A stretch of 64,000 nucleotides of DNA from Micrococcus endophyticus (GTDB lineage Bacteria; Actinomycetota; Actinomycetes; Actinomycetales; Micrococcaceae), in NCBI RefSeq assembly GCF_014205115.1, contig NZ_JACHMW010000001.1, forward strand, positions 1,116,001 to 1,180,000, read 5' to 3'. A program made the position numbers and the translations under genes. Shown here in pieces: positions 44,405 to 56,734 of the stretch. The notes under the pieces are model-generated. The model searched no databases, was not told the origin of the DNA, and worked only from the letters and a program-made list of their open reading frames with translations. Position 1 is the stretch's first letter; the number at the start of each line of letters is the position of its first letter.

Positions 44405-45671
44405 GCCCCTCCTGCGCGCCGCCACGGGCCCGTCTGTGCCGGCCGAGCCGAGCGGCGACCCCCAGGCCCTGACCGTCGTCTGGGAGGAGCCCACCGCCGG
44501 CGGCGCCCCCGACGACGCCGCCCCGGTCCGCCTGCGCTGGGCCGGCCCGGCGGCCGAGGCGCCCCGCGGGCTGCTGGACCGGGTGCGCCCGGGCGGCCAC
44601 GCCCGCGCCCGGCGGATCACGCCCCCGCTGGTCGACCACCACGTCCACGGCGGGGCCGGGGTCGACCTGGCCACATCCGGCGCGGAGGACATCCGGCGCT
44701 GGCTGGCGGAGCTGCGGGCCGCGGGCGCCTCCGTCGTGCTCGGCTCGCTGCCGGCGCTGGTCCCGGCGGACTTGGCGGCCGCGCTCGAGCGGCTGCGGCC
44801 GCTGTGGGAGGACGGCGCCCTGGCCGGCGTCCACCTGGAGGGCCCGTTCCTCTCCCCCGCCCGCGCCGGCGCCCAGCACCCGGCCGCGCTGTGCGCGCCC
44901 GACTCGACGGCGGGACGACGGGTGCGCGAGCTGCTGCGGGCGCAGCCCCGCGGCTTCGTCCGCACCCTCACGCTGGCCCCGGAGCTGCCGGGCGCCCGGG
45001 CGGTCGCCGCCGAGCTCGACGCCGCCGGGACGGTGCTCTGCCTGGGCCACACCGACGCCGGCCCCGCCGAGGTCGCCGCAGCCCTGGACTGGCCCCGGCC
45101 GGGGACCTCGGCGACCCCGGTGGCCACCCACCTGTTCAACGGGATGCGGCCGTTCCACCACCGCGATCCCGGGCCCGTGCCCACGCTGCTCGCGGCGGCC
45201 CGGCGCGGCCGGCTGCGGCTCGAGCTCGTCGCCGACGGCGCCCACGTGGCCCCGGAGCTGATGGCGCTGATCCTGGAGGATCCCGACCTCGCGGCGCAGA
45301 CCTGCCTGGTCTCGGACGCGATCGCCGCCACGGGAGCGCCGTGCGGCACCGTGCATCGGCTGGGCCCGGCGGTGGTGCACGCGGCGCCGGACGCGCCGCG
45401 CCTGGGCGAGCCGGCGGAGGACGGACAGGGGTCGAAGGCCACCGGTCCGGAGGACGGCGGCCGGGCGCCGCTGGCCGGCGGGCGCCGCACCCTGGTCGAG
45501 GCGGTCACCGCCCTGCTGGCCACGGGCCTGGACGCGGACGCCGTGCTGCGCGCCGCCGTGCTCGTGCCGCGGCGCAGTCTGCCGGAGACGCCCGCGCCAG
45601 AGCTCGAGGACGGAGTGCTCGTGTGGGGCGAGGGGCGTCCGCTGGTGGCGCTGCCCGCCGCGCGGGCCTAG
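44382..45671 (+). CDS. nagA: N-acetylglucosamine-6-phosphate deacetylase
   Basis: 429 residues of the amidohydrolase superfamily, converting GlcNAc-6-phosphate to glucosamine-6-phosphate for cell-wall sugar recycling. Metal and substrate motifs: [16 protein letters not shown] near residue 85, [18 protein letters not shown] near 150, [48 protein letters not shown] and [11 protein letters not shown]. The first about 70 residues are poorly conserved in appearance, and a Gly/Asp-rich insert sits near 350. The ATG at 44382 lies within nucS in another frame. A later start is possible but none has a clear RBS. nagB is not in the window. Confidence 0.88.
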   Translation: MPSPASSEPLLRAATGPSVPAEPSGDPQALTVVWEEPTAGGAPDDAAPVRLRWAGPAAEAPRGLLDRVRPGGHARARRITPPLVDHHVHGGAGVDLATSGAEDIRRWLAELRAAGASVVLGSLPALVPADLAAALERLRPLWEDGALAGVHLEGPFLSPARAGAQHPAALCAPDSTAGRRVRELLRAQPRGFVRTLTLAPELPGARAVAAELDAAGTVLCLGHTDAGPAEVAAALDWPRPGTSATPVATHLFNGMRPFHHRDPGPVPTLLAAARRGRLRLELVADGAHVAPELMALILEDPDLAAQTCLVSDAIAATGAPCGTVHRLGPAVVHAAPDAPRLGEPAEDGQGSKATGPEDGGRAPLAGGRRTLVEAVTALLATGLDADAVLRAAVLVPRRSLPETPAPELEDGVLVWGEGRPLVALPAARA

Positions 45672-45683
45672 AGGGGCGCCGGT

Positions 45684-46073
45684 TCAGCGGCGCCAGAACG
45701 AGGACGCCGCGGACGGGCCGGCCTCGCTCCAGGCGCGCAGGGCGCCGGCGTCGTCCGGGTCCACGACCACGGTGACGGAATCCCGGCCGCCGTCGAGCTC
45801 GAGGACGGCGCGGCCGTCCTCGGCCACGGGCAGCCGGTCGATCTGCAGGTCGCAGCGACCCACGCTCCAGCGCTCGCGCCGGATCATCCAGCGGCCCGTG
45901 AAGAGCAGGCGCGTCTCGTCGTACACCCCGATGACGCGCTCCCGGGGCCGTCCGTGCCCCTCGAGGACGGCCGGGAAGGCGGCGGACGTGCGCAGGAGGG
46001 CCCGGCGCCGCACCGCCAGGGCGAAGGCCGACAGCGCGAACACTGCCAGCACACCCGCCAGGGCGATGAGCAC
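45684..46073 (-). CDS. DUF2550 family membrane-anchored protein
   Basis: 129 residues. A single N-terminal membrane helix (VLIALAGVLAVFALSAFALAV) is followed by a soluble beta-rich domain (HGRPRERVIGVYDETRLLF, SVGRCDLQIDRLPVAEDG, DGGRDSVTVVVDPDDAGALR). Mycobacteria carry a DUF2550 gene in the same place after atpC. The frame opens with TTG at 46085, but the GTG at 46073 is favoured because GGAGGG lies 5-10 nt upstream. The function is unknown; proximity to atpC may only reflect conserved order. A 7-bp hairpin (45675-45694) brackets its stop. Confidence 0.85.
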   Translation of the reverse strand: MLIALAGVLAVFALSAFALAVRRRALLRTSAAFPAVLEGHGRPRERVIGVYDETRLLFTGRWMIRRERWSVGRCDLQIDRLPVAEDGRAVLELDGGRDSVTVVVDPDDAGALRAWSEAGPSAASSFWRR

Positions 46074-46108
46074 CGGGCCCTCCAATGTCAGGTCCTGCCG
46101 ACTTCGCG

Positions 46109-46384
46109 TCAGGCCGCCGAGGCGTCGCCCAGACGGGCAGACGTCGCGGCGATCACCACGCGGTCGTGGTCCACGGAGAAGAAGCCTCCGTGGGCCTGGG
46201 CGGTGACGGTCCCGCCGTCGACAGCCCGCACCACGACCTCGCCGTCGCCGAGGACGGCGAGCATCGGAGTGTGGCCGGGGAGGATGCCGATCTCACCGTT
46301 GACGGTGCGCGCCGAGACGGCCGACGCGGCGCCCGACCAGATGGACCGCTCCTCGGAGACGATCTCCACGTTGAGCTCAGCCAT
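46109..46384 (-). CDS. atpC: ATP synthase epsilon subunit, minimal form
   Basis: 91 residues, last gene of the atp operon. It holds only the N-terminal beta-sandwich domain: LNVEIVSEERSIWSGAAS, EIGILPGHTPMLAVLGDGEV, VTAQAHGGFFSVDHDRVVI. The C-terminal helical hairpin that in many bacteria gives autoinhibition (full subunits are about 120-140 residues) is missing. The natural stop comes right after TSARLGDASAA, with no sign of frameshift. The ATG at 46384 begins 6 nt after the atpD stop. Confidence 0.94.
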   Translation of the reverse strand: MAELNVEIVSEERSIWSGAASAVSARTVNGEIGILPGHTPMLAVLGDGEVVVRAVDGGTVTAQAHGGFFSVDHDRVVIAATSARLGDASAA

Positions 46385-46390
46385 GATCGA

Positions 46391-48865
<2,475 letters not shown>

Positions 48866-48879
48866 TCACCGACCTGCGG

Positions 48880-50514
48880 TCAGCGCTTCTGCTTGGTGAT
48901 CTGCTCCTGCGCGACCTGGTCCTGCTCGATCGCGCGGTGCTCCTCGTGGCCGGCGTGCACGCCGCCGTCCTCCGAGGACTGGAAGCCCTTCTTGAACTCG
49001 GCGATCTCCGACTCGAGCGCGGAGACGGTGCCGTCCTCGAGCTTGCCGGTGGAGCCGATGTCCGTCAGGACGGAGCCGCGACGACGCAGGTGGTCGATGA
49101 ACTCGCGCTCGAAGCGCAGCACGTCCTCGACCGGGACCTCGTCCAGGTGGCCCTTGGAGCCGGCCCAGATGGACACGACCTGCTCCTCGACCGGGTACGG
49201 CGAGTACTGCGGCTGCTTGAGCAGCTCCATGAGGCGCTCACCGCGGGCGAGCTGGCGGCGGGTGGCCGGGTCCAGGTCCGAGGCGAACATGGAGAACGCC
49301 TGCTGGTCGCGGTACTGCGCCAGGTCCAGCTTCAGCGTGCCGGAGACCTTCTTCATGGCCTTCACCTGGGCGGCGCCGCCCACGCGGGACACCGAGATGC
49401 CCACGTCCACGGCGGGACGCTGGTTGGCGTTGAACAGGTCCGACTGCAGGAAGATCTGGCCGTCGGTGATGGAGATGACGTTGGTCGGGATGTAGGCCGA
49501 CACGTCGTTCGCCTTGGTCTCGATGATCGGCAGACCGGTCATCGAGCCCGCGCCCATCTCGTCCGAGAGCTTGGCGCAGCGCTCGAGGAGCCGGGAGTGC
49601 AGGTAGAAGACGTCGCCCGGGTATGCCTCGCGTCCCGGGGGACGACGCAGCAGCAGGGACACGGCGCGGTAGGCCTCGGCCTGCTTCGACAGGTCGTCGA
49701 AGATGATCAGGACGTGCTTGCCGCCGTACATCCAGTGCTGGCCGATGGCCGAGCCGGCGTAGGGGGCGAGGTACTTGAAGCCGGCCGGGTCGGACGCCGG
49801 GGAGGCCACGATGGTGGTGTACTCCAGGGCGCCGTGCTCCTCCAGGGTGGCGCGGACGCCGGCGATGGTGGAGGCCTTCTGGCCCACGGCCACGTAGACG
49901 CAGCGGACCTGCTTGTCGACGTCGCCCGACTCCCAGTTCGCCTTCTGGTTCAGGATGGTGTCCACGGCGATGGCGGTCTTGCCGGTCTGGCGGTCGCCGA
50001 TGATCAGCTGGCGCTGGCCGCGGCCGATCGGGATCATCGCGTCGATGGCCTTCATGCCGGTCTGCAGCGGCTCGTGCACCGACTTGCGCTCGGTCACGGT
50101 CGGCGCCTGCAGCTCGAGGGCGCGGCGGCCCTCGGCCTGGATCGGGCCCAGGTCGTCGATCGGCTGGCCCAGCGGGTCCACGACGCGGCCCATGAAGCCG
50201 TCGCCGACGGGGACCGAGAGGATCTCGCCGGTGCGCTGCACCTCCATGCCCTCGCGGATCTCCTGGAACTCGCCGAGGACGACGACGCCGATCTCACGGG
50301 CGTCGAGGTTCTGGGCGAGGCCCTGGATGCCGTTCTCGAAGCGCAGCAGCTCGTTCGCCATGACGGAGGGCAGGCCCTCCACGCGAGCGATGCCGTCCGC
50401 GGCCGAGATGACACGGCCGACCTCGGTGCGATCGGTGCCCGACGGTTCGTACGATGCCGCGAAGTCGTTCAAGGCATTGCGGACGTCGTCGGCATTGATG
50501 GTCAGTTCGGCCAT
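48880..50514 (-). CDS. atpA: ATP synthase alpha subunit
   Basis: The 544-residue non-catalytic nucleotide-binding F1 subunit. P-loop [20 protein letters not shown] near residue 178; [20 protein letters not shown] Walker [41 protein letters not shown] charged C-terminal extension with [19 protein letters not shown] goes beyond the minimal subunit, as in other actinobacteria. ATG 50514 is preceded by GAGCAGGGACTGCAG. It starts 91 nt after the atpH stop. Confidence 0.98.
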   Translation of the reverse strand: MAELTINADDVRNALNDFAASYEPSGTDRTEVGRVISAADGIARVEGLPSVMANELLRFENGIQGLAQNLDAREIGVVVLGEFQEIREGMEVQRTGEILSVPVGDGFMGRVVDPLGQPIDDLGPIQAEGRRALELQAPTVTERKSVHEPLQTGMKAIDAMIPIGRGQRQLIIGDRQTGKTAIAVDTILNQKANWESGDVDKQVRCVYVAVGQKASTIAGVRATLEEHGALEYTTIVASPASDPAGFKYLAPYAGSAIGQHWMYGGKHVLIIFDDLSKQAEAYRAVSLLLRRPPGREAYPGDVFYLHSRLLERCAKLSDEMGAGSMTGLPIIETKANDVSAYIPTNVISITDGQIFLQSDLFNANQRPAVDVGISVSRVGGAAQVKAMKKVSGTLKLDLAQYRDQQAFSMFASDLDPATRRQLARGERLMELLKQPQYSPYPVEEQVVSIWAGSKGHLDEVPVEDVLRFEREFIDHLRRRGSVLTDIGSTGKLEDGTVSALESEIAEFKKGFQSSEDGGVHAGHEEHRAIEQDQVAQEQITKQKR

Positions 50515-50605
50515 CTGCAGTCCCTGCTCTCTTGTGCTTGGTGCTCATCGTCGGGGCGATGAGGCTTGCGTTCGTGGGTGTTCCGGATACGGGCGGGGGG
50601 CCGGC

Positions 50606-51421
50606 TCAGCCGGCCATCCTCCGCTGGAGGTCGTTGAGGCGCGAGGCCATGGACCCGTCGACGACGTCGTCGCCGACCTGGACGCGGATGCCGCCCACCA
50701 CGTGGGGGTCCACCGTGACGTCCATGACGAGATCGCGGTCGAAGGCGCGACGCAGGCCCAGGGCCAGTCGCTCCTGCTGCTCCGCCCCGAGGGGGCGGGC
50801 AACGGTGACCTCGGCGATCCACTGGCGCTGACGCTCGGCGACGACGTCCGCCGCTTGGCGGACGGCGGCGGCCGGCTTCACGCCGCGCGGGGCGGCGACG
50901 GCGCGCTCGACCAGCAGCTGGCCGGCCGGGCTGGCCGACTCGCCCAGGAGACGGCGGGCCAGGGCGGCCCGTGCCTCGACGGGGGCGTGCTGATCGGTGA
51001 GCGCGCGCTGCACCTCGTGCGAGTCCTCCACCGTGCGGTTGAACGCCAGCAGCTCACCCGAGAGGGCGGCCAGCCCGGCGTGTCCACCGCGTCCGGCCTC
51101 TGCGGCGGCCGCGTGGGCCGCCACCGTCTCGAGGGCGTCCCCGAGATCGCGCTCCGCCGACCAGCGGCGGCCGGCCAGGTCCTTGAGGACCTGCAGTGCA
51201 CCGGGGGTCACCCGGGCGCCGAACAGCGAGTCGACGAGGCCGTGACGGCGGTCGGTGGTCCAGGCGGGGTCGGTCAGGGCCCGGCGCAGCGCGCCGTGCT
51301 CGTCCACCACGTCCAGCGCGCCGAACAGCTCGCGGGCCAGGGCCACGCCGCCCTCGTCCAGCACCGGACCGACAGCCTCCAGGGAGGCGGTCAGGGAGTC
51401 CCTCGATGCGCCCGTCATCAT
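50606..51421 (-). CDS. atpH: ATP synthase delta subunit
   Basis: 271 residues, longer than the about 180 residues usual in proteobacteria but typical for actinobacteria. The recognisable OSCP/delta core lies toward the C-terminus: VERAVAAPRGVKPAAAVRQ, ERQRQWIAEVTVARPLG, LALGLRRAFDRDLVMDVTVD and VVGGIRVQVGDDVVDGSM. It links F1 to the peripheral stalk. The start ATG at 51421 overlaps the atpF stop (ATGA), with a second ATG directly after. Confidence 0.95.
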   Translation of the reverse strand: MMTGASRDSLTASLEAVGPVLDEGGVALARELFGALDVVDEHGALRRALTDPAWTTDRRHGLVDSLFGARVTPGALQVLKDLAGRRWSAERDLGDALETVAAHAAAAEAGRGGHAGLAALSGELLAFNRTVEDSHEVQRALTDQHAPVEARAALARRLLGESASPAGQLLVERAVAAPRGVKPAAAVRQAADVVAERQRQWIAEVTVARPLGAEQQERLALGLRRAFDRDLVMDVTVDPHVVGGIRVQVGDDVVDGSMASRLNDLQRRMAG

Positions 51422-51972
51422 TCGGCGACACCTGCGCTCTGGTGACGGTCCAGGTCAGCCAGGAAGCGGTCGACCACGCGCTGGGAGCGGGCGTCGTCCT
51501 CGAGGGACTCGCCGACGATCTTGCTGGCCAGGGTGGTGGCCAGCGTGCCGACCTCGCCCTTGAGCTGCGAGGCGGCCTGCTGGCGCTCCGCGGCGATCTG
51601 GGCCTGGGCCTGCTCGGAGATGCGCGTCGACTCGGCGGTCGCACGCTCACGCGCCTCGGCCACGATCTCCGCGGCCTCGGCGCGGGCATCCTCGCGGATG
51701 CGGTTCGCCTCGGTGCGGGCGTCGGCCAGCTGCGACTCGTAGTCCGCCATCATCGCGTTCGCCTCGGCCTGGGCCTTCTCGGCCTTGGCGAGACCGCCCT
51801 CGATCGCCTCGACGCGGTCCTGGTAGGACTTCTCGAGGGTCGGGACGATGAACTTGATGACGATGAACATGAGCACGGCGAAGCCCACCGCCGTGATGAG
51901 GAGCTCCCACGGGTTCGGGACCAGGGGGTTGGCCCCTTCGGCGGCCGCGAGGACCAGTCCGTTGCTGATCAT
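51418..51972 (-). CDS. atpF: ATP synthase b subunit
   Basis: A 184-residue peripheral stalk subunit. One N-terminal membrane helix (PWELLITAVGFAVLMFIVIKFIV, residues about 22-44) is followed by a long charged coiled coil (YQDRVEAIEGGLAKAEKAQ and onwards, Ala/Glu/Arg-rich). It overlaps atpH by four bases, indicating translational coupling. ATG 51972 lies 88 nt upstream-side of the atpE stop. Confidence 0.95.
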   Translation of the reverse strand: MISNGLVLAAAEGANPLVPNPWELLITAVGFAVLMFIVIKFIVPTLEKSYQDRVEAIEGGLAKAEKAQAEANAMMADYESQLADARTEANRIREDARAEAAEIVAEARERATAESTRISEQAQAQIAAERQQAASQLKGEVGTLATTLASKIVGESLEDDARSQRVVDRFLADLDRHQSAGVAE

Positions 51973-52060
51973 GTTTCAACCATCCTTCAGTCGTGTGTCC
52001 TACAGAGCGAGGGGTCGGAGCGACGCGGACACGGCGTCCGGCCCCGAGCCGTGCAGGAGG

Positions 52061-52270
52061 TCAGAGGACGAAGGCGAAGACCAGGCCCAGGATGGCGAGG
52101 GCCTCGGCGAGGGCGAAGCCCAGGAGCGCGATCGGCTGCAGGATGCGCTGGGCCTCGGGCTGGCGGGCCACGCCGTTGATGTAGGCGGCGAAGATGAGGC
52201 CCACGCCGATGGCGGAGCCGATGGAGGCCAGGCCGTAGCCCACGAGGTTCAGGTTGCCCGAGATTTCCAT
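52061..52270 (-). CDS. atpE: ATP synthase c subunit (proteolipid)
   Basis: A 69-residue hairpin of two membrane helices joined by the polar loop ARQPEAQRI. Helix 1 carries the glycine motif [11 protein letters not shown]; helix 2 has the essential ion-binding Glu56 in [12 protein letters not shown]. No sodium-specific Gln/Ser/Thr signature is seen, so proton coupling is likely. ATG 52270 has AAAGGA 6-11 nt upstream. It forms the rotor ring in the membrane. Confidence 0.97.
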   Translation of the reverse strand: MEISGNLNLVGYGLASIGSAIGVGLIFAAYINGVARQPEAQRILQPIALLGFALAEALAILGLVFAFVL

Positions 52271-52424
52271 GGTGTTCCTTTCACGATGCCGAGGTGTCCG
52301 GCAGGGTTGTGGAGGTGCGGCCTCCCGGGTGGTCCTCCTGCGGAGGGCCGGGAAGTCTGGTGGCGGAGGATCCCGCCGGACCGTGGCCGCCGTGGGTAGG
52401 GTCCCGGGCGGCGGCCCCGGAAGA

Positions 52425-53225
52425 TCAGTGGTCGTTCGCGTCGATCGCGCCCTGGATGTAGATCGCGGTCAGCAGCGTGAAGACGAAGGCCTGCAGGTAC
52501 ATGATCAGCAGCTCGAGGAAGTACAGGGCCACGGAGCCGATGATCACGAGGATGCCGGTGCCCTGCAGGGCGAGGCTGCCGGTCTGGGTGATGAGGAACG
52601 CGGCGCCGGCGCCGGCGAGCATCACGATCATGTGGCCGGAGAGCATGGTGGCCATCAGACGCAGGGAGTGGGTCAGCGGGCGAACGATGAAGTTGGAGAT
52701 GATCTCCAGCGGCACGAGCAGCGGCAGGATCCAGCCGGGGACGCCCGAGGGGACGACGGCGAGCTTGAAGTAGCCCAGGCCGTGGTGGCGGATGCCGACG
52801 CCGATCCAGATCGCGTACACGATCAGGGCGATCGCGTAGGCGGAGCCGGCGTGCGAGAAGGACGGCAGCTGCAGGAACGGGATGGCGCCGAAGAGGTTGT
52901 TCAGCAGCACGAAGAAGAACAGCGCGAAGAGCAGCGGGACCCACTGCTTGAAGTTCTTCTCGCCCAGGATGTCCTTGGCGATGCCGTTGCGCACGAACGA
53001 GTAGCCGGACTCGGCGAGCCACTGGGCCTTGCCGGGCACGAGCTGGGGACGGCGCATGGCCCACGCGAAGAAGGCGGTGATGAGCACCACGGACAGCAGG
53101 ACGAGCAGCATCTGCTTGCCGAAGCCGGTGCCGTACTCGGCGCCCCACGGGAAGATCTCCGGGAGGTGACCATCAGAGATGGTGGGGGGCACGAATGTTG
53201 CGTTGGCCAGCACGAGGGTCAGCAC
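52425..53225 (-). CDS. atpB: ATP synthase a subunit
   Basis: A 266-residue membrane subunit forming the proton half-channels. Hydrophobic segments are [55 protein letters not shown] and the C-terminal pair. The essential Arg is in [20 protein letters not shown], with [20 protein letters not shown] after it. The frame opens at 53282, but the GTG at 53225 is favoured by GAGAGGA 6-12 nt upstream. First of the eight consecutive structural genes; a TATCGT box lies about 145 nt upstream. Confidence 0.96.
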   Translation of the reverse strand: MLTLVLANATFVPPTISDGHLPEIFPWGAEYGTGFGKQMLLVLLSVVLITAFFAWAMRRPQLVPGKAQWLAESGYSFVRNGIAKDILGEKNFKQWVPLLFALFFFVLLNNLFGAIPFLQLPSFSHAGSAYAIALIVYAIWIGVGIRHHGLGYFKLAVVPSGVPGWILPLLVPLEIISNFIVRPLTHSLRLMATMLSGHMIVMLAGAGAAFLITQTGSLALQGTGILVIIGSVALYFLELLIMYLQAFVFTLLTAIYIQGAIDANDH

Positions 53226-53369
53226 GCGGTTCCTCTCCGAAGTGATGCAGTCGACGGGACGGCAGCCCCGTCCCCGGACCACGGGCGACGCCGCTGCGTT
53301 GCGGGGCCTGCCGGTGCGATGCGAGACACGGATGGCGGCAGGATCTTGCCGTCGAAGTGTTCGCCCTCA

Positions 53370-53375
53370 ACGATA
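53370..53375 (-). promoter_or_regulatory. Candidate extended -10 promoter of atpBEFHAGDC
   Basis: TGGTATCGT (an extended -10, TGn TATCGT) in the most AT-rich part of the 211-bp gap upstream of atpB. It implies a leader of about 140 nt. Confidence 0.45.
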
Positions 53376-53436
53376 CCAAACGGTGACCCGTGCTCCGTAC
53401 CGCGCGAGGGGGTCCGCGACGGGCCCCGGGCGCCGG

Positions 53437-53907
53437 TCAATCGGCGTAGATCCCCCGCCGGGTGCGCGCGAAGACGAGGACCTCGACGCACTGCCACACG
53501 AGGATCGCCACGAGCGCGGCGATCGCGGCCGCGTCGGGCAGGATCCAGTCCGGCCGCGGGACCGTGCCCAGCAGCACCGCGAAGGCCACGATCTTCAGGA
53601 CGAACAGGCCCACGCTGACCGGCAGCGCGGCCTCGCGGGCGCGGTCCCAGACGAGCGCCGTCGTCGCCCCGGTGAGGGCGGACAGGACGAGGACCGCCCC
53701 CCCGCCGAGCAGCGCGGACGCGGCGGCGTCCGGCCCGCCCATGGCGAGCGCGACGGCGCAGACGACCGCCACCGCCGCGGCGGTCGCCGCGAGGCTCCAG
53801 GCGAGGATCCCCCACCAGCCGCGACGGTTCTCCCAGCGGCGGCGGCGCCGACGCCGGCGCGCGCGGGCGGAGCTCGGGGCGGCGTCGGGTGCGGTGCGGG
53901 GGCTCAT
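53437..53907 (-). CDS. atpI: AtpI-like membrane protein
   Basis: 156 residues. A basic N-terminus with an Arg run ([18 protein letters not shown]) precedes four hydrophobic segments: ILAWSLAATAAAVAVVCAVAL, SALLGGGAVLVLSALTGATTA, ALPVSVGLFVLKIVAFAVLLG and AAAIAALVAILVWQCVEVLVF. Position directly before atpB and the topology match AtpI/I-protein-like genes that assist Fo assembly or ion supply. The ATG overlaps the upstream transferase stop (ATGA) and has GGAGGAGG 5-12 nt upstream. Confidence 0.8.
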   Translation of the reverse strand: MSPRTAPDAAPSSARARRRRRRRRWENRRGWWGILAWSLAATAAAVAVVCAVALAMGGPDAAASALLGGGAVLVLSALTGATTALVWDRAREAALPVSVGLFVLKIVAFAVLLGTVPRPDWILPDAAAIAALVAILVWQCVEVLVFARTRRGIYAD

Positions 53908-55043
53908 GCGCCCTCCTCCGGGTCGAGGGCTGGTCCGGCGGTCGACGCGCCGGCGCGGCGCCGTCGGACGGGGGTGCGCAGGGTCAGGTACCCGGCGCCC
54001 AGGAGGGCGAGGCCGAGCACCGGCAGGACGATCATGTCGTCCACGAAGTTCAGGGAGACCGCGCCCCAGGCCACGAGGAACGCCCACAGCCACAGCAGCC
54101 ACACGGCCTGGGCGTGCGTGTAGCCGCCGTCCACGAGCTTGTGGTGCAGGTGGCCCCGGTCCGCGGAGAACGGGCTGGCGCCCCGGGCGGTGCGGCGCAG
54201 CACGGCGAGGGCCAGGTCCAGCAGCGGCAGGGCGAGGACGGCGATCGGCAGCAGGATGGGCATGTAGGCGGGCACGTTGCGGAAGCGCATCCCGTCCAGC
54301 GCGTTCACGTCCGCGGTGACGGCGACGGCGGCGGCGGCCATCAGCAGGCCCAGCAGCATGGCCCCCACCTCGCCCATGAAGATCCGGGCCGGGAAGCGGT
54401 TGAAGGGCAGGAAGCCCAGGCAGGCGCCCACGAGCAGCGCCATCAGCAGCGTGGCCAGGTTGGCGTAGTCGAACTGGTTGATGGTGCGCGTGAGCAGATA
54501 CGAGTAGACGAAGAACGCGGAGCCGCCGATCAGGGCGACGCCGGCCGCGAGCCCGTCGAGGCCGTCGACGAAGTTGAGGGCGTTCATGGTGAGCACCACG
54601 GCCAACACCGTCAGCGCGATCTGCATGGCCTCGCTGCCCACGGGGATCCACCCCACGGGCATGGCCTCGATCCGGATCCCGCCGAGGGCCACCGCGAGCC
54701 CGGCGCAGACCTGGCCCGCCATCTTCACCCACCAGCGCAGGTCCCAGAGGTCGTCCGCGATGCCCACCACGAGCACCACGGCGACGGCGACGAGCAGCCC
54801 GACCATGGCGGCGTCGTCCGCGTAGATCCCCTGGAGGAACGGCACCGTGCCGCCCACGGCCAGGCCCACGAGGACGGCGGCGGCCATGGCCACGCCGCCC
54901 AGCTTGGGGATGGGCCGGCGGTGCATGTCCCGCTGGCGCACGGGCGTGAAGACGCGCGCCCGCAGGCCGATGCGCCGCATGAGGGGCGTGAGGGCCCCGC
55001 AGGCGAGGGCCGTGACCACGACCAGGACGAGGTAGGCGCGCAT
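53904..55043 (-). CDS. WecA/MraY-type undecaprenyl-phosphate sugar-1-phosphate transferase
   Basis: 379 residues with about 10-11 membrane helices. It transfers a sugar-1-phosphate (GlcNAc-1-P in most WecA proteins) from UDP-sugar to undecaprenyl phosphate to start cell-wall polymer synthesis. Motifs: HRRPIPKLGGVAM, LVVGIADDLWDL (Asp pair), TMNALNFVDGLDGLAAGV, and SADRGHLHHKLVDGG near the C-terminus. The motif normally written GDxGS reads RIFMGEVGAMLLG, with Glu for the metal-binding Asp and Ala for Ser. ATG 55043 follows the sua5 gene by 9 nt and is part of the prfA-prmC-sua5 series. Confidence 0.9.
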   Translation of the reverse strand: MRAYLVLVVVTALACGALTPLMRRIGLRARVFTPVRQRDMHRRPIPKLGGVAMAAAVLVGLAVGGTVPFLQGIYADDAAMVGLLVAVAVVLVVGIADDLWDLRWWVKMAGQVCAGLAVALGGIRIEAMPVGWIPVGSEAMQIALTVLAVVLTMNALNFVDGLDGLAAGVALIGGSAFFVYSYLLTRTINQFDYANLATLLMALLVGACLGFLPFNRFPARIFMGEVGAMLLGLLMAAAAVAVTADVNALDGMRFRNVPAYMPILLPIAVLALPLLDLALAVLRRTARGASPFSADRGHLHHKLVDGGYTHAQAVWLLWLWAFLVAWGAVSLNFVDDMIVLPVLGLALLGAGYLTLRTPVRRRRAGASTAGPALDPEEGA

Positions 55044-55052
55044 GGGGGCCGG

Positions 55053-55823
55053 TCAGGCCTCCCGGCCCGCGCGGCCGGCGGCGTCGTCGCCGTCCGGGGC
55101 GGGGGTCGGCGCCGGTGCCTCGGCCACGGGCTCGGCCGCGAGGCGGTCGGCGGGCACCGGGGGCTCCTCGCCCTCGGCGAGCAGGTCCGGCACGAGCTCG
55201 CGCAGCGCCTCCAGCGGCACGGCGCCCTGGCGGGCGACGCGGAACGGGGTGACGGTGCAGTCCACGATCGTCGACGGCGCGCGGTCCTCGCGGGGGCCGG
55301 CGTCGAGGTAGAGGTCCACGGACTCCCCCAGCATCCCGCGGGCCTCCTCGGCGGTGGTCGCGGCCGGCATGCCGGTGCGGTTGGCGCTCGAGACGGCCAT
55401 GGGCCCCACGGCGTAGAGCAGCTCGCGGGCGACCGCGTCGTCCGGCACGCGCAGGGCGACGGTGCCGCGGGTCTCCCCCAGGTCCCAGGTCAGGGTCGGC
55501 TGGGCCTTGAGGATCAGGGTGAGGGCGCCGGGCCAGAAGCGCTCGGCGAGGGCCTCGGCCTCGTCCGGGACGTCGTAGGCCAGGCCCGCCAGCACGCGGC
55601 GGTCCGAGATCAGCACGGGCGGGGGCATGGTGCGGCCGCGGCCCTTGGCCGCCAGCAGCACCGCCACGGCGCGCGGGGAGAAGGCGTCCGCGCCGATCCC
55701 GTACACGGTGTCCGTGGGCAGCACCACGCAGCCGCGGTCCCCGAGGACCTCGCGGGCGCGGGCCACGGCGTCCTCGAGTGCGGCCGGGTCCGAGACGTCG
55801 ATGAAGTCACTCACGTCGGTCAT
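55053..55823 (-). CDS. tsaC: L-threonylcarbamoyladenylate synthase (Sua5/YwlC/YrdC family)
   Basis: 256 residues. It makes the threonylcarbamoyl-AMP intermediate for t6A modification of tRNA. The YrdC core: VVLPTDTVYGIGADAFSP near residue 35, LAAKGRGRTMPPPVLISD with the ligand-binding Lys/Arg, ERFWPGALTLILKA, and SSANRTGMPAATTAEEA. A disordered acidic tail of about 45 residues ends the protein; the separate Sua5 C-terminal domain is absent. ATG 55823 overlaps the prmC stop (ATGA). Confidence 0.94.
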   Translation of the reverse strand: MTDVSDFIDVSDPAALEDAVARAREVLGDRGCVVLPTDTVYGIGADAFSPRAVAVLLAAKGRGRTMPPPVLISDRRVLAGLAYDVPDEAEALAERFWPGALTLILKAQPTLTWDLGETRGTVALRVPDDAVARELLYAVGPMAVSSANRTGMPAATTAEEARGMLGESVDLYLDAGPREDRAPSTIVDCTVTPFRVARQGAVPLEALRELVPDLLAEGEEPPVPADRLAAEPVAEAPAPTPAPDGDDAAGRAGREA

Positions 55824-56734
55824 TCTTCCATCTTCTGCGACCCGGACGGGCCCGCCGACCGCCGCGCGGTGAGGAAGCGGTCCCGGCCCGTCAGGTCCGC
55901 GTGGACGCGGACGTCCTCGAACCCGCCGTCCGCGCCGAGCGTCTCGATCAGGGCCGCGCCCTGCGTCTCGTGGTGCTCCATGGCGAAGAGCCCGCCTGGC
56001 ACCAGCAGCGCGGCGGCCCGCGCGGCGATCCCCACGGGGATGCGCATCCCGGCCGCGTCCCCGCCGTAGAGGGCGCGGGCAGGGTCGAGCCGCGCCTCGG
56101 CCTGGACGGGCGTCTCCGCCTCGGGCACATAGGGCGGGTTGCTCACGACGACGTCCACGCGGCCCTCCAGCTCGGGGAGCGCGACAAGCGCATCGCCTTG
56201 TCGCAGGCGCACACCGTGCGGCTCCAGGTTGCGCCGCGCCCAACTGGCCGCCTCGTCGTCGAGCTCCACGGCGGTGACCGCCACGTCCCGCCCGTGCTCC
56301 TGCGCCCACGCGGCGACGGCCGCGGCGATCGCACCCGAGCCGGTGCACAGGTCCACCACCGTGGCCGCGGCCGGGCGTGCCGTCAGCTCCGCCAGGACCG
56401 CGTCCACGAGCAGCTCGGTCTCCGGGCGGGGCAGGAACACGCCGGGGCCCACCGCCAGGTCCAGCCCGTGGAAGAAGGCGACGCCCGTGAGGTGCTGCAC
56501 CGGCTCCCGCCGCGCCCGGCGCGCCACGAGGGCCGCGAAGCGCTCGGCCTCCCCCGCGGTGCCCGCGGCCCCGGCGAACACCCGGGCCAGCAGCTCGCCG
56601 CGCCCGAGGCCGAGGACGTGGGCCAGCAGCAGTTCCGCGTCCACGCGCGGCGAGTCCACGCCGGCCTCGGCCAGCAGGCCCGTCGCCCGCCGCAGGGCCT
56701 GCGCCCACGGCTCCGACTCGTCCGCGTCGCTCAC
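55820..56734 (-). CDS. prmC: Release factor glutamine methyltransferase
   Basis: 304 residues. It methylates the Gln of the GGQ motif in release factors, and the gene for its substrate, prfA, is directly upstream. The N-terminal helical domain has [20 protein letters not shown]; the SAM-binding motif is [19 protein letters not shown] near residue 122; the catalytic NPPY is in [15 protein letters not shown]. The GTG at 56734 overlaps the prfA stop (GTGA). Confidence 0.95.
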   Translation of the reverse strand: MSDADESEPWAQALRRATGLLAEAGVDSPRVDAELLLAHVLGLGRGELLARVFAGAAGTAGEAERFAALVARRARREPVQHLTGVAFFHGLDLAVGPGVFLPRPETELLVDAVLAELTARPAAATVVDLCTGSGAIAAAVAAWAQEHGRDVAVTAVELDDEAASWARRNLEPHGVRLRQGDALVALPELEGRVDVVVSNPPYVPEAETPVQAEARLDPARALYGGDAAGMRIPVGIAARAAALLVPGGLFAMEHHETQGAALIETLGADGGFEDVRVHADLTGRDRFLTARRSAGPSGSQKMEE

